From: Pseudomonas putida
GTDB taxonomy: Bacteria; Pseudomonadota; Gammaproteobacteria; Pseudomonadales; Pseudomonadaceae
Direction of reading: 5' to 3'
Assembly: GCF_030159595.1 (NCBI RefSeq)
Contig: NZ_BSKJ01000011.1
Span: 1 to 64,000 of the forward strand
DNA: 64,000 bases
The notes under the pieces are model-generated. The model was not told the DNA's origin and ran no database searches. It was given only the letters and a program-made list of their open reading frames with translations. This document shows positions 8,915 to 17,862 of this stretch, piece after piece; position 1 is the stretch's first letter; every line of letters begins with the position of its first letter. A program made the translations under genes and the position numbers.

Positions 8915-9484
8915 ATGGCGCTACGCACCCCGCTGCTGCTGTCCTGCATGACCCTGGCCCTGCTTGGCTGCGCCGGCAACGATCACCCGGCGCCGCCGCG
9001 CACCCAGCAGGTCGACCTGCAACGCTACCAGGGCACCTGGTACGAACTGGCGCGGCTGCCGATGTTCTTCCAGCGCAACTGCGTGCAGTCCGAGGCGCAC
9101 TATGGCCTGCGTACCGATGGCCGCATCGACGTGACCAACCGTTGCCAGGAGAAGGACGGCCAGTGGAATGAAGCCAAGGGCATTGCCGAGGCCCAGCAAA
9201 CGGGCAGCACCGACAAGCTGTGGGTACGCTTCGACAACTGGTTCAGCCGGCTGGCCCCCGGCCTGACCAAGGGCGAATACTGGGTGCTGTACCACGACAA
9301 GGACTACCGCGTGGCGTTGGTCGGCCACCCCAACCGTGAGTACCTGTGGCTGCTGTCGCGCACGCCGGCGGTCACCGACCAGCAACGCGAGCAACTGCTG
9401 AGCATCGCGCGGGAGCAAGGCTATGACACCAGCAAGCTTATCTGGCGGCAGGCAGACTCGCTCACCATCGACGGCATGCGGTAA
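8915..9484 (+). CDS. blc: Outer-membrane lipoprotein lipocalin Blc
   Basis: Bacterial lipocalin of 189 residues. The signal peptide ends in a lipobox ALLGC with Cys19 as the lipidated residue, so it should be sorted to the outer membrane. The lipocalin signature YQGTWYELARLP follows, then the conserved strand containing RNC and, near the end, YLWLLSRTP. Blc binds lysophospholipids and fatty acids during envelope stress. A near-perfect AAGGAGGT precedes the ATG at 8915, which rules out the upstream ATG at 8822. Its stop is 46 bases before the next start. Confidence 0.92.
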   Translation: MALRTPLLLSCMTLALLGCAGNDHPAPPRTQQVDLQRYQGTWYELARLPMFFQRNCVQSEAHYGLRTDGRIDVTNRCQEKDGQWNEAKGIAEAQQTGSTDKLWVRFDNWFSRLAPGLTKGEYWVLYHDKDYRVALVGHPNREYLWLLSRTPAVTDQQREQLLSIAREQGYDTSKLIWRQADSLTIDGMR

Positions 9485-9530
9485 TCCGGCTAAGGTGTGC
9501 GCCCTTTATCGACTCGAAGGAACGAGCCCG

Positions 9531-9992
9531 TTGAGCACTAAACCGCCGCAAATACCGCGTATCCGTTTTCTGGCCCTGTGCGTGTTCCATCACCAGGGCA
9601 AGGTCCTGGTCAACGTGTTTGACGACCCGGCCACCGGCCAGACGCTGTGCCGCCCCTTGGGAGGTGGCGTCGAGTTCGGTGAATTGGCCCAGGATGCCAT
9701 TGCCCGGGAAATCCATGAAGAACTGGGCCAGCCGATCAGCGATGCAAGACTGCTCGGCACCCTGGAAAGCCTGTTCACCTATGCCGGCAAGCCGGGGCAT
9801 GAGATTGTGCAGGTGTACGATGCGCGCTTCGATGACGCCAACCTGTACGAGCAAGACTGGCTGGACGGCCACGAGTCCGACAACAGCCCGTTCCGCGCCC
9901 GCTGGTGCAACAGCGCCGACTTCACTCGTATCGGCCCGCTGGTGCCACAGGGGCTGCAGGCGATGCTGCGCAACCTGTCGCTGCTGGACTGA
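9531..9992 (+). CDS. NUDIX hydrolase
   Basis: Protein of 153 residues with a complete Nudix box, GGGVEFGELAQDA...REIHEELG. It belongs to the small NUDIX proteins that hydrolyse nucleoside diphosphate derivatives; the substrate cannot be read from sequence. The start is set at a TTG at 9531, because GAAGGA lies 9 bases before it and the longer frame from 9423 would overlap blc out of frame. It precedes rnz by 16 bases and is probably co-transcribed with it. Confidence 0.8.
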   Translation: MSTKPPQIPRIRFLALCVFHHQGKVLVNVFDDPATGQTLCRPLGGGVEFGELAQDAIAREIHEELGQPISDARLLGTLESLFTYAGKPGHEIVQVYDARFDDANLYEQDWLDGHESDNSPFRARWCNSADFTRIGPLVPQGLQAMLRNLSLLD

Positions 9993-10008
9993 ATCAGGAG
10001 TCCTGAGC

Positions 10009-10968
10009 ATGGACCTGCTGTTCCTGGGCACCTCCGCCGGGGTGCCGACCAAGGCGCGCAACGTCAGCGCCACTGCCGTGATCGAAGCCAGTGGCAGCCA
10101 CTGGTACCTGGTCGACTGTGGCGAAGGCACCCAGCATCAACTGCTGCACACGCCGCTGTCGATCCGTGACTTGCGTGCCATTTTCATCACCCATGTACAC
10201 GGCGACCATTGCTTTGGCCTGCCCGGCTTGCTGGCCAGTGCCGGGATGAGCGGGCGCACCCGGCCGCTGGAGCTGATTTTGCCCGCCGCACTGCATGACT
10301 GGGTACGTCAGGGCCTGTTGGCCAGCGACACCTTCCTGCCCTTCGAACTGCGCCTGCTGGCCGTGGAGGACGTGGCCGAATGGCGCAGCGAGACCCTGCA
10401 AGTGACCACCGTGCAGTTGTCACACCGGGTACCGAGCGTCGCTTTCGTATTCACCGAACTCAACCCCGAGCCGCGCCTGGACATCCAGCGCCTGGAAGCC
10501 GAAGGCATTCCACGCGGTCCACTATGGGGCGAGCTGGCCAAAGGCCTGAAGACGCAGCATGGCGGGCACTGGCTGGACGGTAACGACTACTTGCGCCCTT
10601 CGCGCCCGCCGCGTCGGGTGATCGTGTGCGGGGACAACGACAACCCCGAATTGCTGGCCGATGCCGCCAAAGGCGCGGATGTGCTGGTGCACGAAGCCAC
10701 GTTCACCCAGGCAGTGGTCGAGCGCACCGGGGTTACCTTCGGTCACAGCACCGCAGCAGCGGTAGCGCGCTTTGCCGAAGCGGCAGGCGTGCGCAACCTG
10801 GTGCTGACGCACTTCAGCGCCCGCTACCAGAGCGATCCCAGACGCAGCCCGAATATCGATAACGTGCGTGACGAAGCCCTCGCCCACTACCACGGGCAAC
10901 TGACCCTGGCGCAGGACCTGCAGCGCTATCACATAGGCCGCGATGGCTGTCTTGAGCCGGTCGAATGA
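10009..10968 (+). CDS. rnz: Ribonuclease Z
   Basis: Short-form tRNase Z of 319 residues in the metallo-beta-lactamase superfamily that matures tRNA 3' ends or acts as RNase BN. The zinc motif is THVHGDHC with His62, His64, Asp66 and His67; further ligands are in VHEATF and the HFSARY region. CAGGAG precedes the ATG at 10009. The longer frame from 9619 is a read-through of the NUDIX gene in another frame. Confidence 0.92.
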   Translation: MDLLFLGTSAGVPTKARNVSATAVIEASGSHWYLVDCGEGTQHQLLHTPLSIRDLRAIFITHVHGDHCFGLPGLLASAGMSGRTRPLELILPAALHDWVRQGLLASDTFLPFELRLLAVEDVAEWRSETLQVTTVQLSHRVPSVAFVFTELNPEPRLDIQRLEAEGIPRGPLWGELAKGLKTQHGGHWLDGNDYLRPSRPPRRVIVCGDNDNPELLADAAKGADVLVHEATFTQAVVERTGVTFGHSTAAAVARFAEAAGVRNLVLTHFSARYQSDPRRSPNIDNVRDEALAHYHGQLTLAQDLQRYHIGRDGCLEPVE

Positions 10969-11003
10969 ATTAGCATTGCCGGTTTTTCCAAAAGGACTTG
11001 GCC

Positions 11004-11531
11004 ATGCAACGCATCATGATTCTGGGCAACGCCGGCAGTGGTAAGTCGACCCTCGCCCGGCAGATAGGCGCCCGCTTGGGCGTGTCGGTGGTACACCTCG
11101 ACACCTTGTTCTGGGAGGCAGATTGGGTAGAACCGGATGGCGAGACTTTCCGCAACCGGGTACGCGATGCGGTTGCCGGGGATGCGTGGGTGTGCGAGGG
11201 CAACTATAGCCGCCGCACGTTCGACCTGCGCCTGCCACGGGCTGACCTGGTCATCTGGCTGGATACACCACGGCTGACGTGCCTGAAGCGGGTAATTGTG
11301 CGCAGCGTGCTCAACAAGCCACGGCCGGACCTGCCGGCCGGGTGTACCGAACGGCTGGACCGAGCGTTTCTGGGTTTCCTGAGGTTTGTGTGGACGTTCG
11401 ACCGGGGCTATCGCCCAGGGATCGAGGTGAACCGCCAGGCAATCGGGCCGCAGGTGCCGGTGGTGCATTTGCGTGGTGGGCAGCAGATATCGGCATTTCT
11501 GGCCAGTTTTTCATTACCTGTTCCGGCCTAA
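11004..11531 (+). CDS. P-loop kinase-like ATPase (FlaR/topology modulation family)
   Basis: Adenylate-kinase-like protein of 175 residues with Walker A GNAGSGKST at residues 8-16 and a lid region rich in arginine. Such proteins are annotated as topology modulation proteins, but a biochemical role is not established. AAAGGA stands 7 bases before the ATG at 11004, so the in-frame TTG at 10998 is rejected. It follows rnz by 35 bases. Confidence 0.75.
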   Translation: MQRIMILGNAGSGKSTLARQIGARLGVSVVHLDTLFWEADWVEPDGETFRNRVRDAVAGDAWVCEGNYSRRTFDLRLPRADLVIWLDTPRLTCLKRVIVRSVLNKPRPDLPAGCTERLDRAFLGFLRFVWTFDRGYRPGIEVNRQAIGPQVPVVHLRGGQQISAFLASFSLPVPA

Positions 11532-11580
11532 TCGCCGGCAAGCCAGCGATAGGGCCAGTGCAGTCGACATCTTTCTCTGA

Positions 11581-12864
11581 CTAGGCTGCCAACCTCCCGC
11601 TGGCAATGGCCTCGGATGCCGCCAGCATCGCACGCAACAACACCGCGCACCCCGCTGCCAGGTCATCCGGCGTGGCGTTCTCGATCTCGTTGTGGCTGAT
11701 GCCGTTTTCGCACGGCACGAAAATCATCCCCGCCGGCCCCAGCTCGGCCAGGAAGATCGCGTCATGCCCGGCACCGCTGACAATGTCCATGTGCGGCAGG
11801 CCCAATGCCTTGGCCGACTCGCGTACCGCATCGACACAGCCCTTGTCGAAGTACAGCGCCGGGAAGTCAGCCGTGGGTACCAGTTCATGGCTCAGGCCAT
11901 GCTTGGCACAGGTGGCCTCGATCACCCCACGCACCTCGGCAATCATCGCATTCAGCTGCTCGCCCTCCAGGTGGCGGAAGTCCAGGGTCATGCGCACTTC
12001 ACCCGGGATCACGTTACGCGACCCGGGGTACGCCTGCAGGCATCCTACGGTGCCGCAGGCATGGGGCTGATGGCCGAGGGCAGTGCGGTTGACCGCTTCC
12101 ACCACCGCAGCCGCGCCTACCAAGGCATCCTTGCGCAGGTGCATGGGCGTCGGGCCGGCATGGGCCTCGACACCACGCAGTGTCAGATCGAACCACTTCT
12201 GGCCCAAGGCACCCAGCACCACGCCGATGGTCTTGGCCTGATCTTCGAGGATTGGCCCCTGCTCGATATGCGCTTCGAAATACGCCCCCACCGGGTGGCC
12301 CAGCACCGCACGCGGGCCGGCATAGCCGATGGCGTTCAACGCCTCGCCAACGCTGACACCCTGGGCATCTCGCTTGGCCAGGGTATCCTCCAGGGTGAAC
12401 TTGCCGGCGAACACCCCTGAACCCATCATGCACGGCGCAAATCGCGAACCTTCTTCGTTGGTCCACACCACGACTTCCAGCGGCGCCTCGGTTTCCACGC
12501 CCAGGTCGTTGAGGGTGCGGATCACCTCCAGCCCGGCCATCACCCCGAAGCAGCCATCGAACTTGCCGCCGGTGGGCTGGGTGTCGATATGGCTGCCGGT
12601 CATCACCGGGGGCAGCTTGGGGTTACGCCCGGGGCGGCGGGCAAAGATGTTGCCGACGGCGTCGATGCTGACCGTGCAACCGGCGGCCTCGCACCACTGC
12701 ACGAACAGGTCGCGGGCCTGGCGGTCGAGGTCGGTCAGCGCCAGGCGGCAAACGCCGCCCTTGGCGGTGGCGCCGAGGCGGGCCAGGTCCATCAGCGATT
12801 GCCACAGACGGCGGCTGTCGACGTGGTGATCGGTGGTCTTGAGGATGTCTTGGACTGGAGTCAC
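11581..12864 (-). CDS. M20 Zn-dependent N-carbamoyl-beta-alanine amidohydrolase (beta-ureidopropionase type)
   Basis: Amidase of the hydantoinase/carbamoylase branch of M20, 427 residues. Metal-ligand motifs are GSHIDTQPTGGKFDG, NEEGSRF and GAGHDAIFLAELGP. Together with dht, preT and preA close by, it should hydrolyse N-carbamoyl-beta-alanine to beta-alanine, CO2 and ammonia, the last step of reductive uracil breakdown. The GTG at 12864 is chosen because GGAG lies 6 bases upstream; the ATG at 12939 falls inside a REP element. It follows the NCS1 permease gene on the same strand, with a REP pair between. Confidence 0.88.
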   Translation of the reverse strand: MTPVQDILKTTDHHVDSRRLWQSLMDLARLGATAKGGVCRLALTDLDRQARDLFVQWCEAAGCTVSIDAVGNIFARRPGRNPKLPPVMTGSHIDTQPTGGKFDGCFGVMAGLEVIRTLNDLGVETEAPLEVVVWTNEEGSRFAPCMMGSGVFAGKFTLEDTLAKRDAQGVSVGEALNAIGYAGPRAVLGHPVGAYFEAHIEQGPILEDQAKTIGVVLGALGQKWFDLTLRGVEAHAGPTPMHLRKDALVGAAAVVEAVNRTALGHQPHACGTVGCLQAYPGSRNVIPGEVRMTLDFRHLEGEQLNAMIAEVRGVIEATCAKHGLSHELVPTADFPALYFDKGCVDAVRESAKALGLPHMDIVSGAGHDAIFLAELGPAGMIFVPCENGISHNEIENATPDDLAAGCAVLLRAMLAASEAIASGRLAA

Positions 12865-12900
12865 GGGTTTCTCCTTCAGGCTTTTTTGTTGTCTGTTCGG

Positions 12901-12995
12901 GACTCTTCGCGGGTAAACCCGCTCCCACAGGTACTGCACAACATTCGAAAGCTGTGGTGAACCTGTGGGAGCGGGCTTGCCCGCGAAGAGGCCAG
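12901..12995. repeat. REP pair in inverted orientation
   Basis: Two facing REP copies (ctcttcgcgggtaaacccgc and its counterpart gcgggcttgcccgcgaagag) separated by about 35 bases lie between the permease and the amidohydrolase genes. Such a hairpin inside an operon may alter the ratio of the two products. Confidence 0.85.
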
Positions 12996-13002
12996 CGCGG
13001 TC

Positions 13003-14493
13003 TCAAGGTAATGGCTTGGCCAGCCGCGCCGGATTGCGCGCCGCCACGCTGGCGAAGACGTAATACAGCCCCCCACCCAGCAGCGAGCCGGTGAACCAGC
13101 CGTAGTCGTAGAACCAGCTGAAACTGCTGTTGCCAATGGCCATCACGGTAAGCGCCACCGGCAACGCAAAGGCGGCAAACCCGGCCCAGTTCCACGCCGG
13201 ATACACGTCGTCGCGGTACAGCCCGGCCAGGTCCAGCTGCTGCCGACGAATCAGGAAGTAGTCCACCACCATGATCCCGGCAATCGGCCCGAGCAGGCTG
13301 GAATAGCCGAGCAACCAGTTGGAATACACGCTCTCCAGGCTCAGGTCGGACACGATCCAGCCCAGCTTTTTCAGCAGTTCATGCCCCATCAACGCCAAAC
13401 CGATGAAGCCGGTCAGCCATACCGCACGGCTGCGCCCGATCAGGCGGGGGGCGATGTTCTGGAAGTCGTTGGTCGGTGACACGATGTTGGCGGCGGTGTT
13501 GGTCGACAGCGTGGCGATCACGATCAGTGCCATGGCCAGGGCCACCCAGAACGGGCTGTGGATCTTGCCGATCAGGCTGACCGGGTCGGACACCGTTTCG
13601 CCCACCAGCGATGCCGAGGCAGCGGTCAGTACCACACCCAGTGAAGCGAACAGGAACATGGTCAGCGGCAGGCCGAAGATCTGCCCCAGAATCTGGTCTT
13701 TCTGGCTACGCGCGTAACGGCTGAAGTCGGGAATGTTCAGCGACAACGTGGCCCAGAAACCGACCATGGCGGTAAGCCCGGCGCAGAAGTAACTGACCAC
13801 GCTCGCCCCTTCCGGGCGCTTGGGTGGCTGGGCCAGCAGTTCGGTCATCGACATGTGCGGCAACGCCCAGAACAGCAGCCCGACGCCCACCGCCACCAGC
13901 AGCGGTGCCGACAGTGTTTCCAGCCACTTGATCGACTCGGCGCCGCGCAGCACCACCCACAGGTTCAGGCACCAGAAGATCATGAAGCCGATCACCTCGC
14001 CGGTGCCGCCCAATGCTTTCCAGTCATCGAACACAGACCCCAGGAACAGGTGAATGGCCAGCCCGCCAAACATCGTCTGGATACCAAACCAGCCGCACGC
14101 GACCACCGCGCGGATCAGGCACGGCACATTGGAGCCGAGAATGCCGAACGACGAACGCAGCAACACCGGGAACGGGATGCCGTACTTGGTGCCGGGGAAC
14201 GCGTTGAGGGTAAGCGGAATCAGCACGATCACGTTGGCCAGCAGGATAGCCAGCAACGCCTCGCCCACGCTGAGGCCGAAGTAAGCGGTGAGCACGCCGC
14301 CCAAGGTGTAGGTGGGTACGCAGATGGACATGCCTACCCACAGGGCAGTGATGTGCCATTTGTTCCAGGTGCGCTGGTGAACTTTGGTGGGCGCGATGTC
14401 GTGGTTGTAGCGTGGGCTGTCGAGGACATCACTGCCCTCGGACAGCTCGAACAGGCCATCTTGCTCGACCACTTCCGATCTGCTCTGTTGCAT
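13003..14493 (-). CDS. NCS1-family nucleobase/hydantoin:cation symporter
   Basis: Membrane transporter of 496 residues with about twelve helices. The N-terminal signature KVHQRTWNKWHITALWVGM, then GIPFPVLLRSSFGILGSN, and the PTND motif further on identify NCS1 (Mhp1, PucI, FurA family). In this context it most likely imports uracil, dihydrouracil, hydantoin or allantoin-like compounds. GGAG stands before the ATG at 14493. It is divergent from dht across a 344-base AT-rich control region. Confidence 0.9.
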   Translation of the reverse strand: MQQSRSEVVEQDGLFELSEGSDVLDSPRYNHDIAPTKVHQRTWNKWHITALWVGMSICVPTYTLGGVLTAYFGLSVGEALLAILLANVIVLIPLTLNAFPGTKYGIPFPVLLRSSFGILGSNVPCLIRAVVACGWFGIQTMFGGLAIHLFLGSVFDDWKALGGTGEVIGFMIFWCLNLWVVLRGAESIKWLETLSAPLLVAVGVGLLFWALPHMSMTELLAQPPKRPEGASVVSYFCAGLTAMVGFWATLSLNIPDFSRYARSQKDQILGQIFGLPLTMFLFASLGVVLTAASASLVGETVSDPVSLIGKIHSPFWVALAMALIVIATLSTNTAANIVSPTNDFQNIAPRLIGRSRAVWLTGFIGLALMGHELLKKLGWIVSDLSLESVYSNWLLGYSSLLGPIAGIMVVDYFLIRRQQLDLAGLYRDDVYPAWNWAGFAAFALPVALTVMAIGNSSFSWFYDYGWFTGSLLGGGLYYVFASVAARNPARLAKPLP

Positions 14494-14575
14494 GGGCCCT
14501 TCTCCAGATTTTCTTTTAATTGTTTGCTCATCGGGCTAATTCGATGGCCGGAGTACGCACGCGTAATCGTGCTTA

Positions 14576-14597
14576 AAAATCTCGACCAGATTTTCAT
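14576..14597. promoter_or_regulatory. Candidate RutR-like operator in the divergent pyrimidine control region
   Basis: TCGACCAGATTTTCAT at 14582-14597 matches 10 of 14 defined bases of the E. coli RutR site TTGACCA-NN-TGGTCAA. It overlaps a perfect 7-bp inverted repeat AAAATCT/AGATTTT at 14576-14594. A RutR-like regulator is encoded at 19274-19894. The 14494-14837 gap otherwise holds an AT-rich stretch and a second palindrome. Confidence 0.4.
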
Positions 14598-14743
14598 CTT
14601 GTCAAGTAAGTCAAAAACCTCCGAAAGCCCCGAAATCAGCGCTAACCGAATTATTAATCGTTAAATATCAACTACTTAAAAACCACAAAATTAATAGGAA
14701 AATTTTCTTGATGGATCACGAATCACCATCTAGCCTCGAATCT

Positions 14744-14757
14744 TGTCAGGCCTGACA
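14744..14757. promoter_or_regulatory. Perfect 14-bp palindrome upstream of dht
   Basis: TGTCAGGCCTGACA is a perfect palindrome 81 bases before the dht start, close to where a promoter is expected. It is a plausible operator for the pathway; the binding protein is not known. Confidence 0.45.
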
Positions 14758-14837
14758 GGATTAACCGCCCTGCCCGCCCTGCACCCGTGACAATTCCAAG
14801 AACCGGCCCAGACCGGTCAGCCTGCGAGGAAAACGGC

Positions 14838-16277
14838 ATGTCCCTGTTGATCCGTGGCGCCACCGTGGTTACCCACGAAGAGAGTTACCCCGCCGATGTC
14901 CTGTGTGCCGATGGCCTGATCCGCGCCATCGGGCGAAACCTCGAACCCCCAACCGACTGCGAGATCCTCGACGGCAGTGGCCAGTACCTGATGCCCGGCG
15001 GCATCGACCCGCATACCCACATGCAGTTGCCGTTCATGGGCACCGTGGCCAGCGAGGACTTCTTCAGCGGCACCGCTGCGGGCCTGGCCGGCGGCACCAC
15101 CTCGATCATCGACTTCGTCATCCCCAACCCGCAGCAGTCGTTGCTGGAGGCCTTCCACACCTGGCGCGGCTGGGCGCAGAAAAGCGCCAGCGACTATGGC
15201 TTTCACGTCGCCATCACCTGGTGGAGCGAGCAGGTCGCCGAAGAAATGGGCGAGCTGGTGGCCAAGCATGGGGTGAACAGCTTCAAGCACTTCATGGCCT
15301 ACAAGAACGCCATCATGGCCGCCGACGACACCCTGGTGGCCAGCTTCGAGCGCTGCCTGCAACTGGGCGCGGTGCCCACCGTGCATGCCGAGAATGGCGA
15401 GCTGGTGTACCACCTGCAGAAAAAACTGTTGGCCCAGGGCATGACCGGGCCGGAAGCCCACCCACTGTCGCGCCCTTCACAGGTCGAGGGCGAAGCCGCC
15501 AGCCGCGCCATCCGCATTGCCGAAACCCTCGGCACGCCGCTGTACCTGGTGCATGTTTCCAGCCGCGAGGCACTGGATGAAATCGCCTACGCCCGAGGCA
15601 AGGGCCAGCCGGTGTATGGCGAGGTGCTGCCCGGCCACCTGCTGCTGGACGACAGCGTCTACCGTGACCCGGACTGGGCCACCGCCGCCGGCTATGTGAT
15701 GAGCCCGCCGTTCCGCCCGCGTGAACACCAGGAAGCCCTGTGGCGCGGCTTGCAGTCGGGCAACCTGCACACCACCGCCACCGACCACTGCTGCTTCTGT
15801 GCCGAGCAGAAAGCCATGGGCCGCGACGACTTCAGCCGTATTCCCAACGGCACCGCCGGCATCGAGGACCGCATGGCAGTGCTGTGGGATGCCGGGGTGA
15901 ACAGCGGGCGCTTGTCGATGCATGAGTTCGTTGCGCTGACCTCCACCAACACGGCGAAGATCTTCAACCTGTTTCCGCGCAAGGGCGCCATCCGCGTGGG
16001 TGCCGATGCCGACCTGGTGCTGTGGGACCCGCAGGGCACCCGCACCATCTCAGCCCAGACCCACCACCAGCGGGTGGACTTCAACATCTTCGAAGGCCGC
16101 ACCGTGCGCGGCATCCCCAGCCACACCATCAGCCAGGGCAAGGTGTTGTGGGCCGATGGCGACCTGCGCGCCGAAGCGGGCGCGGGGCGATATGTGGAAC
16201 GGCCGGCGTATCCGTCGGTGTATGAAGTGCTGGAGCGCAGGGCCGAGCATCAGCGCCCGACTCCGGTACAGCGCTGA
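14838..16277 (+). CDS. dht: Dihydropyrimidinase / D-hydantoinase
   Basis: Cyclic amidohydrolase of 479 residues that opens dihydrouracil or dihydrothymine (and 5-substituted hydantoins). All binuclear zinc ligands are in the expected places: His59 and His61 (DPHTHM), the carboxylated Lys150 (NSFKHF), His183, His239 and Asp316. GAGGA precedes the ATG at 14838. It is the first gene of the plus-strand set dht, preT, preA, but a terminator-like hairpin and a repeat lie before preT, so a second promoter is possible. Confidence 0.95.
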   Translation: MSLLIRGATVVTHEESYPADVLCADGLIRAIGRNLEPPTDCEILDGSGQYLMPGGIDPHTHMQLPFMGTVASEDFFSGTAAGLAGGTTSIIDFVIPNPQQSLLEAFHTWRGWAQKSASDYGFHVAITWWSEQVAEEMGELVAKHGVNSFKHFMAYKNAIMAADDTLVASFERCLQLGAVPTVHAENGELVYHLQKKLLAQGMTGPEAHPLSRPSQVEGEAASRAIRIAETLGTPLYLVHVSSREALDEIAYARGKGQPVYGEVLPGHLLLDDSVYRDPDWATAAGYVMSPPFRPREHQEALWRGLQSGNLHTTATDHCCFCAEQKAMGRDDFSRIPNGTAGIEDRMAVLWDAGVNSGRLSMHEFVALTSTNTAKIFNLFPRKGAIRVGADADLVLWDPQGTRTISAQTHHQRVDFNIFEGRTVRGIPSHTISQGKVLWADGDLRAEAGAGRYVERPAYPSVYEVLERRAEHQRPTPVQR

Positions 16278-16285
16278 GGCTATTG

Positions 16286-16302
16286 GGGCTGCTATGCAGC
16301 CC
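16286..16302 (+). terminator. Hairpin after dht
   Basis: GGGCTGC-TAT-GCAGCCC, a perfect 7-bp stem with a 3-base loop, 8 bases after the dht stop. There is no strong T run after it, so termination may be partial. Confidence 0.5.
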
Positions 16303-16440
16303 ATCGCAGGCAAGCCAGCTCCCACAGGAATAGTGCTGCTCTCACAGGCATGACTTTCCTGACAGAACCAGCTCTTACAGGGATAGCACCAACCTCAAGG
16401 ACATCACTGTATCTGTGGGAGCTGGCTTGCCGGCGATTGG
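16303..16440. repeat. Inverted pair of a second REP-like variant
   Basis: aggcaagccagctcccacag (16308-16327) and its inverse ctgtgggagctggcttgcc (16413-16431) differ from the main REP in this window by the AGCCAGCTCCCACA core. A third imperfect copy (accagctcttacaggg) lies between them. It fills the gap between dht and preT. Confidence 0.75.
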
Positions 16441-16494
16441 GGCGCACCGCGCCCCCCGTTCCAAGCCACTTATAAAAATAGAGAGGCTACAACC

Positions 16495-17862
16495 GTGATC
16501 GACGCCCTGAACCACTTGCCGCGCCCACGGGCCGGTGCCGACCAGCTGGCCGAGCGCTTCAGCGACCTGGCCCCACCCCTCACCGCCCGCCAGGCCGCCG
16601 TTGAAAGCGCGCGCTGCCTGTACTGCTACGACGCACCTTGCGTCAACGCGTGCCCCAGCGACATCGACATCCCGTCGTTCATTCACCGCATCAGCGACGA
16701 AAACCTGCAAGGCGCCGCCGAGCGTATCCTTTCAGCCAATATCCTTGGTGGCAGCTGCGCCCGCGTGTGCCCCACCGAAATCCTCTGCCAGCAAGCCTGC
16801 GTGCGCAACAACGCGCAGGAATGCGCACCGGTACTGATCGGCCAGCTGCAACGCTATGCGCTGGACAACGCCCACTTCACCGAGCACCCCTTCAAGCGTT
16901 CACCGGCCACCGGCAAGCGTATCGCCGTGGTCGGCGCCGGCCCGGCCGGGCTGTCCTGCGCCCACCGGCTGGCCATGCATGGGCACGACGTGGTGGTGTT
17001 CGAGGCCAGCGACAAGGCAGGTGGCCTCAATGAGTACGGTATCGCCCGCTACAAACTGGTGGACGACTACGCCCAGCGCGAGGTGGAGTTCCTGCTGGGC
17101 ATCGGCGGCATCGAAATCCGCCATGGCCAGCGCCTGGGCGGCAACCTCAGCCTGGGCGAGCTGCGCGACCAGTACGACGCGGTATTCCTTGGCCTCGGCC
17201 TGAATGCCGTGCGCCAGTTGGGCCTGCCCGATGAAGAAGCCCCCGGCCTGCTCGCCGCCACCGCGTACATCCGCGAACTGCGCCAGGCCGATGACCTGAG
17301 CCAATTGCCCTTGGCCGACCGCTGCCTGGTGATCGGTGCCGGCAACACGGCCATCGACATGGCCGTACAGATGAGTCGCCTGGGCGCCCGCGATGTCAAC
17401 CTCGTGTACCGCCGTGGCAATGCCGACATGGGCGCCACCGGCCACGAACAGGAGATCGCCAAAGCCAACCAGGTGCGCCTGCACACCTGGGCCCGCCCCG
17501 ATGCCGTGCTGCTGGACCACGCCGGCAAGGTGCGCGGCATGCGCTTCGCCCGCACCGAGTTGGTCGACGGCCGCCTGCGTGATACGGGCGAAACCTTCGA
17601 GCTGGCCGCCGACGCCATCTTCAAGGCCATCGGGCAGCGTTTCGACGATGCCAGCCTCGCCGACCAGGTGGCCGCGCAGCTGGCCCGCGAGGGTGAGCGC
17701 ATCCGCGTCGACGAAACCATGCAGACCAGCCTGCCGGGCGTGTATGCCGGCGGCGACTGCACTGCCCTGGGCCAGGACCTCACTGTCCAGGCCGTACAGC
17801 ACGGCAAGCTGGCCGCCGAGGCCATCCATGCCCGACTCATGCTCAACGTGGAGGCAGCGTAA
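16495..17862 (+). CDS. preT: NAD-dependent dihydropyrimidine dehydrogenase subunit PreT (PydX)
   Basis: Iron-sulfur flavoprotein of 455 residues related to the small subunit of glutamate synthase. Two N-terminal Fe-S cysteine sets are CLYCYDAPCVNACP and CARVCPTEILCQQAC. FAD and NAD(H) Rossmann motifs are VVGAGPAG and VIGAGNTA. It passes electrons between NAD(H) and PreA, which reduces uracil and thymine. The start is a GTG at 16495 with GAGAGG 8 bases before it. The stop is directly adjacent to the preA start, with no spacer, so the two are translated together. Confidence 0.93.
   Translation: MIDALNHLPRPRAGADQLAERFSDLAPPLTARQAAVESARCLYCYDAPCVNACPSDIDIPSFIHRISDENLQGAAERILSANILGGSCARVCPTEILCQQACVRNNAQECAPVLIGQLQRYALDNAHFTEHPFKRSPATGKRIAVVGAGPAGLSCAHRLAMHGHDVVVFEASDKAGGLNEYGIARYKLVDDYAQREVEFLLGIGGIEIRHGQRLGGNLSLGELRDQYDAVFLGLGLNAVRQLGLPDEEAPGLLAATAYIRELRQADDLSQLPLADRCLVIGAGNTAIDMAVQMSRLGARDVNLVYRRGNADMGATGHEQEIAKANQVRLHTWARPDAVLLDHAGKVRGMRFARTELVDGRLRDTGETFELAADAIFKAIGQRFDDASLADQVAAQLAREGERIRVDETMQTSLPGVYAGGDCTALGQDLTVQAVQHGKLAAEAIHARLMLNVEAA

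Noticed and set aside
12865..12939. N-terminal extension of the M20 amidohydrolase (MQYLWERVYPRR...)
   Set aside because: The extension is translated REP sequence. The same type of peptide appears before several genes; the GTG at 12864 has a proper ribosome site.
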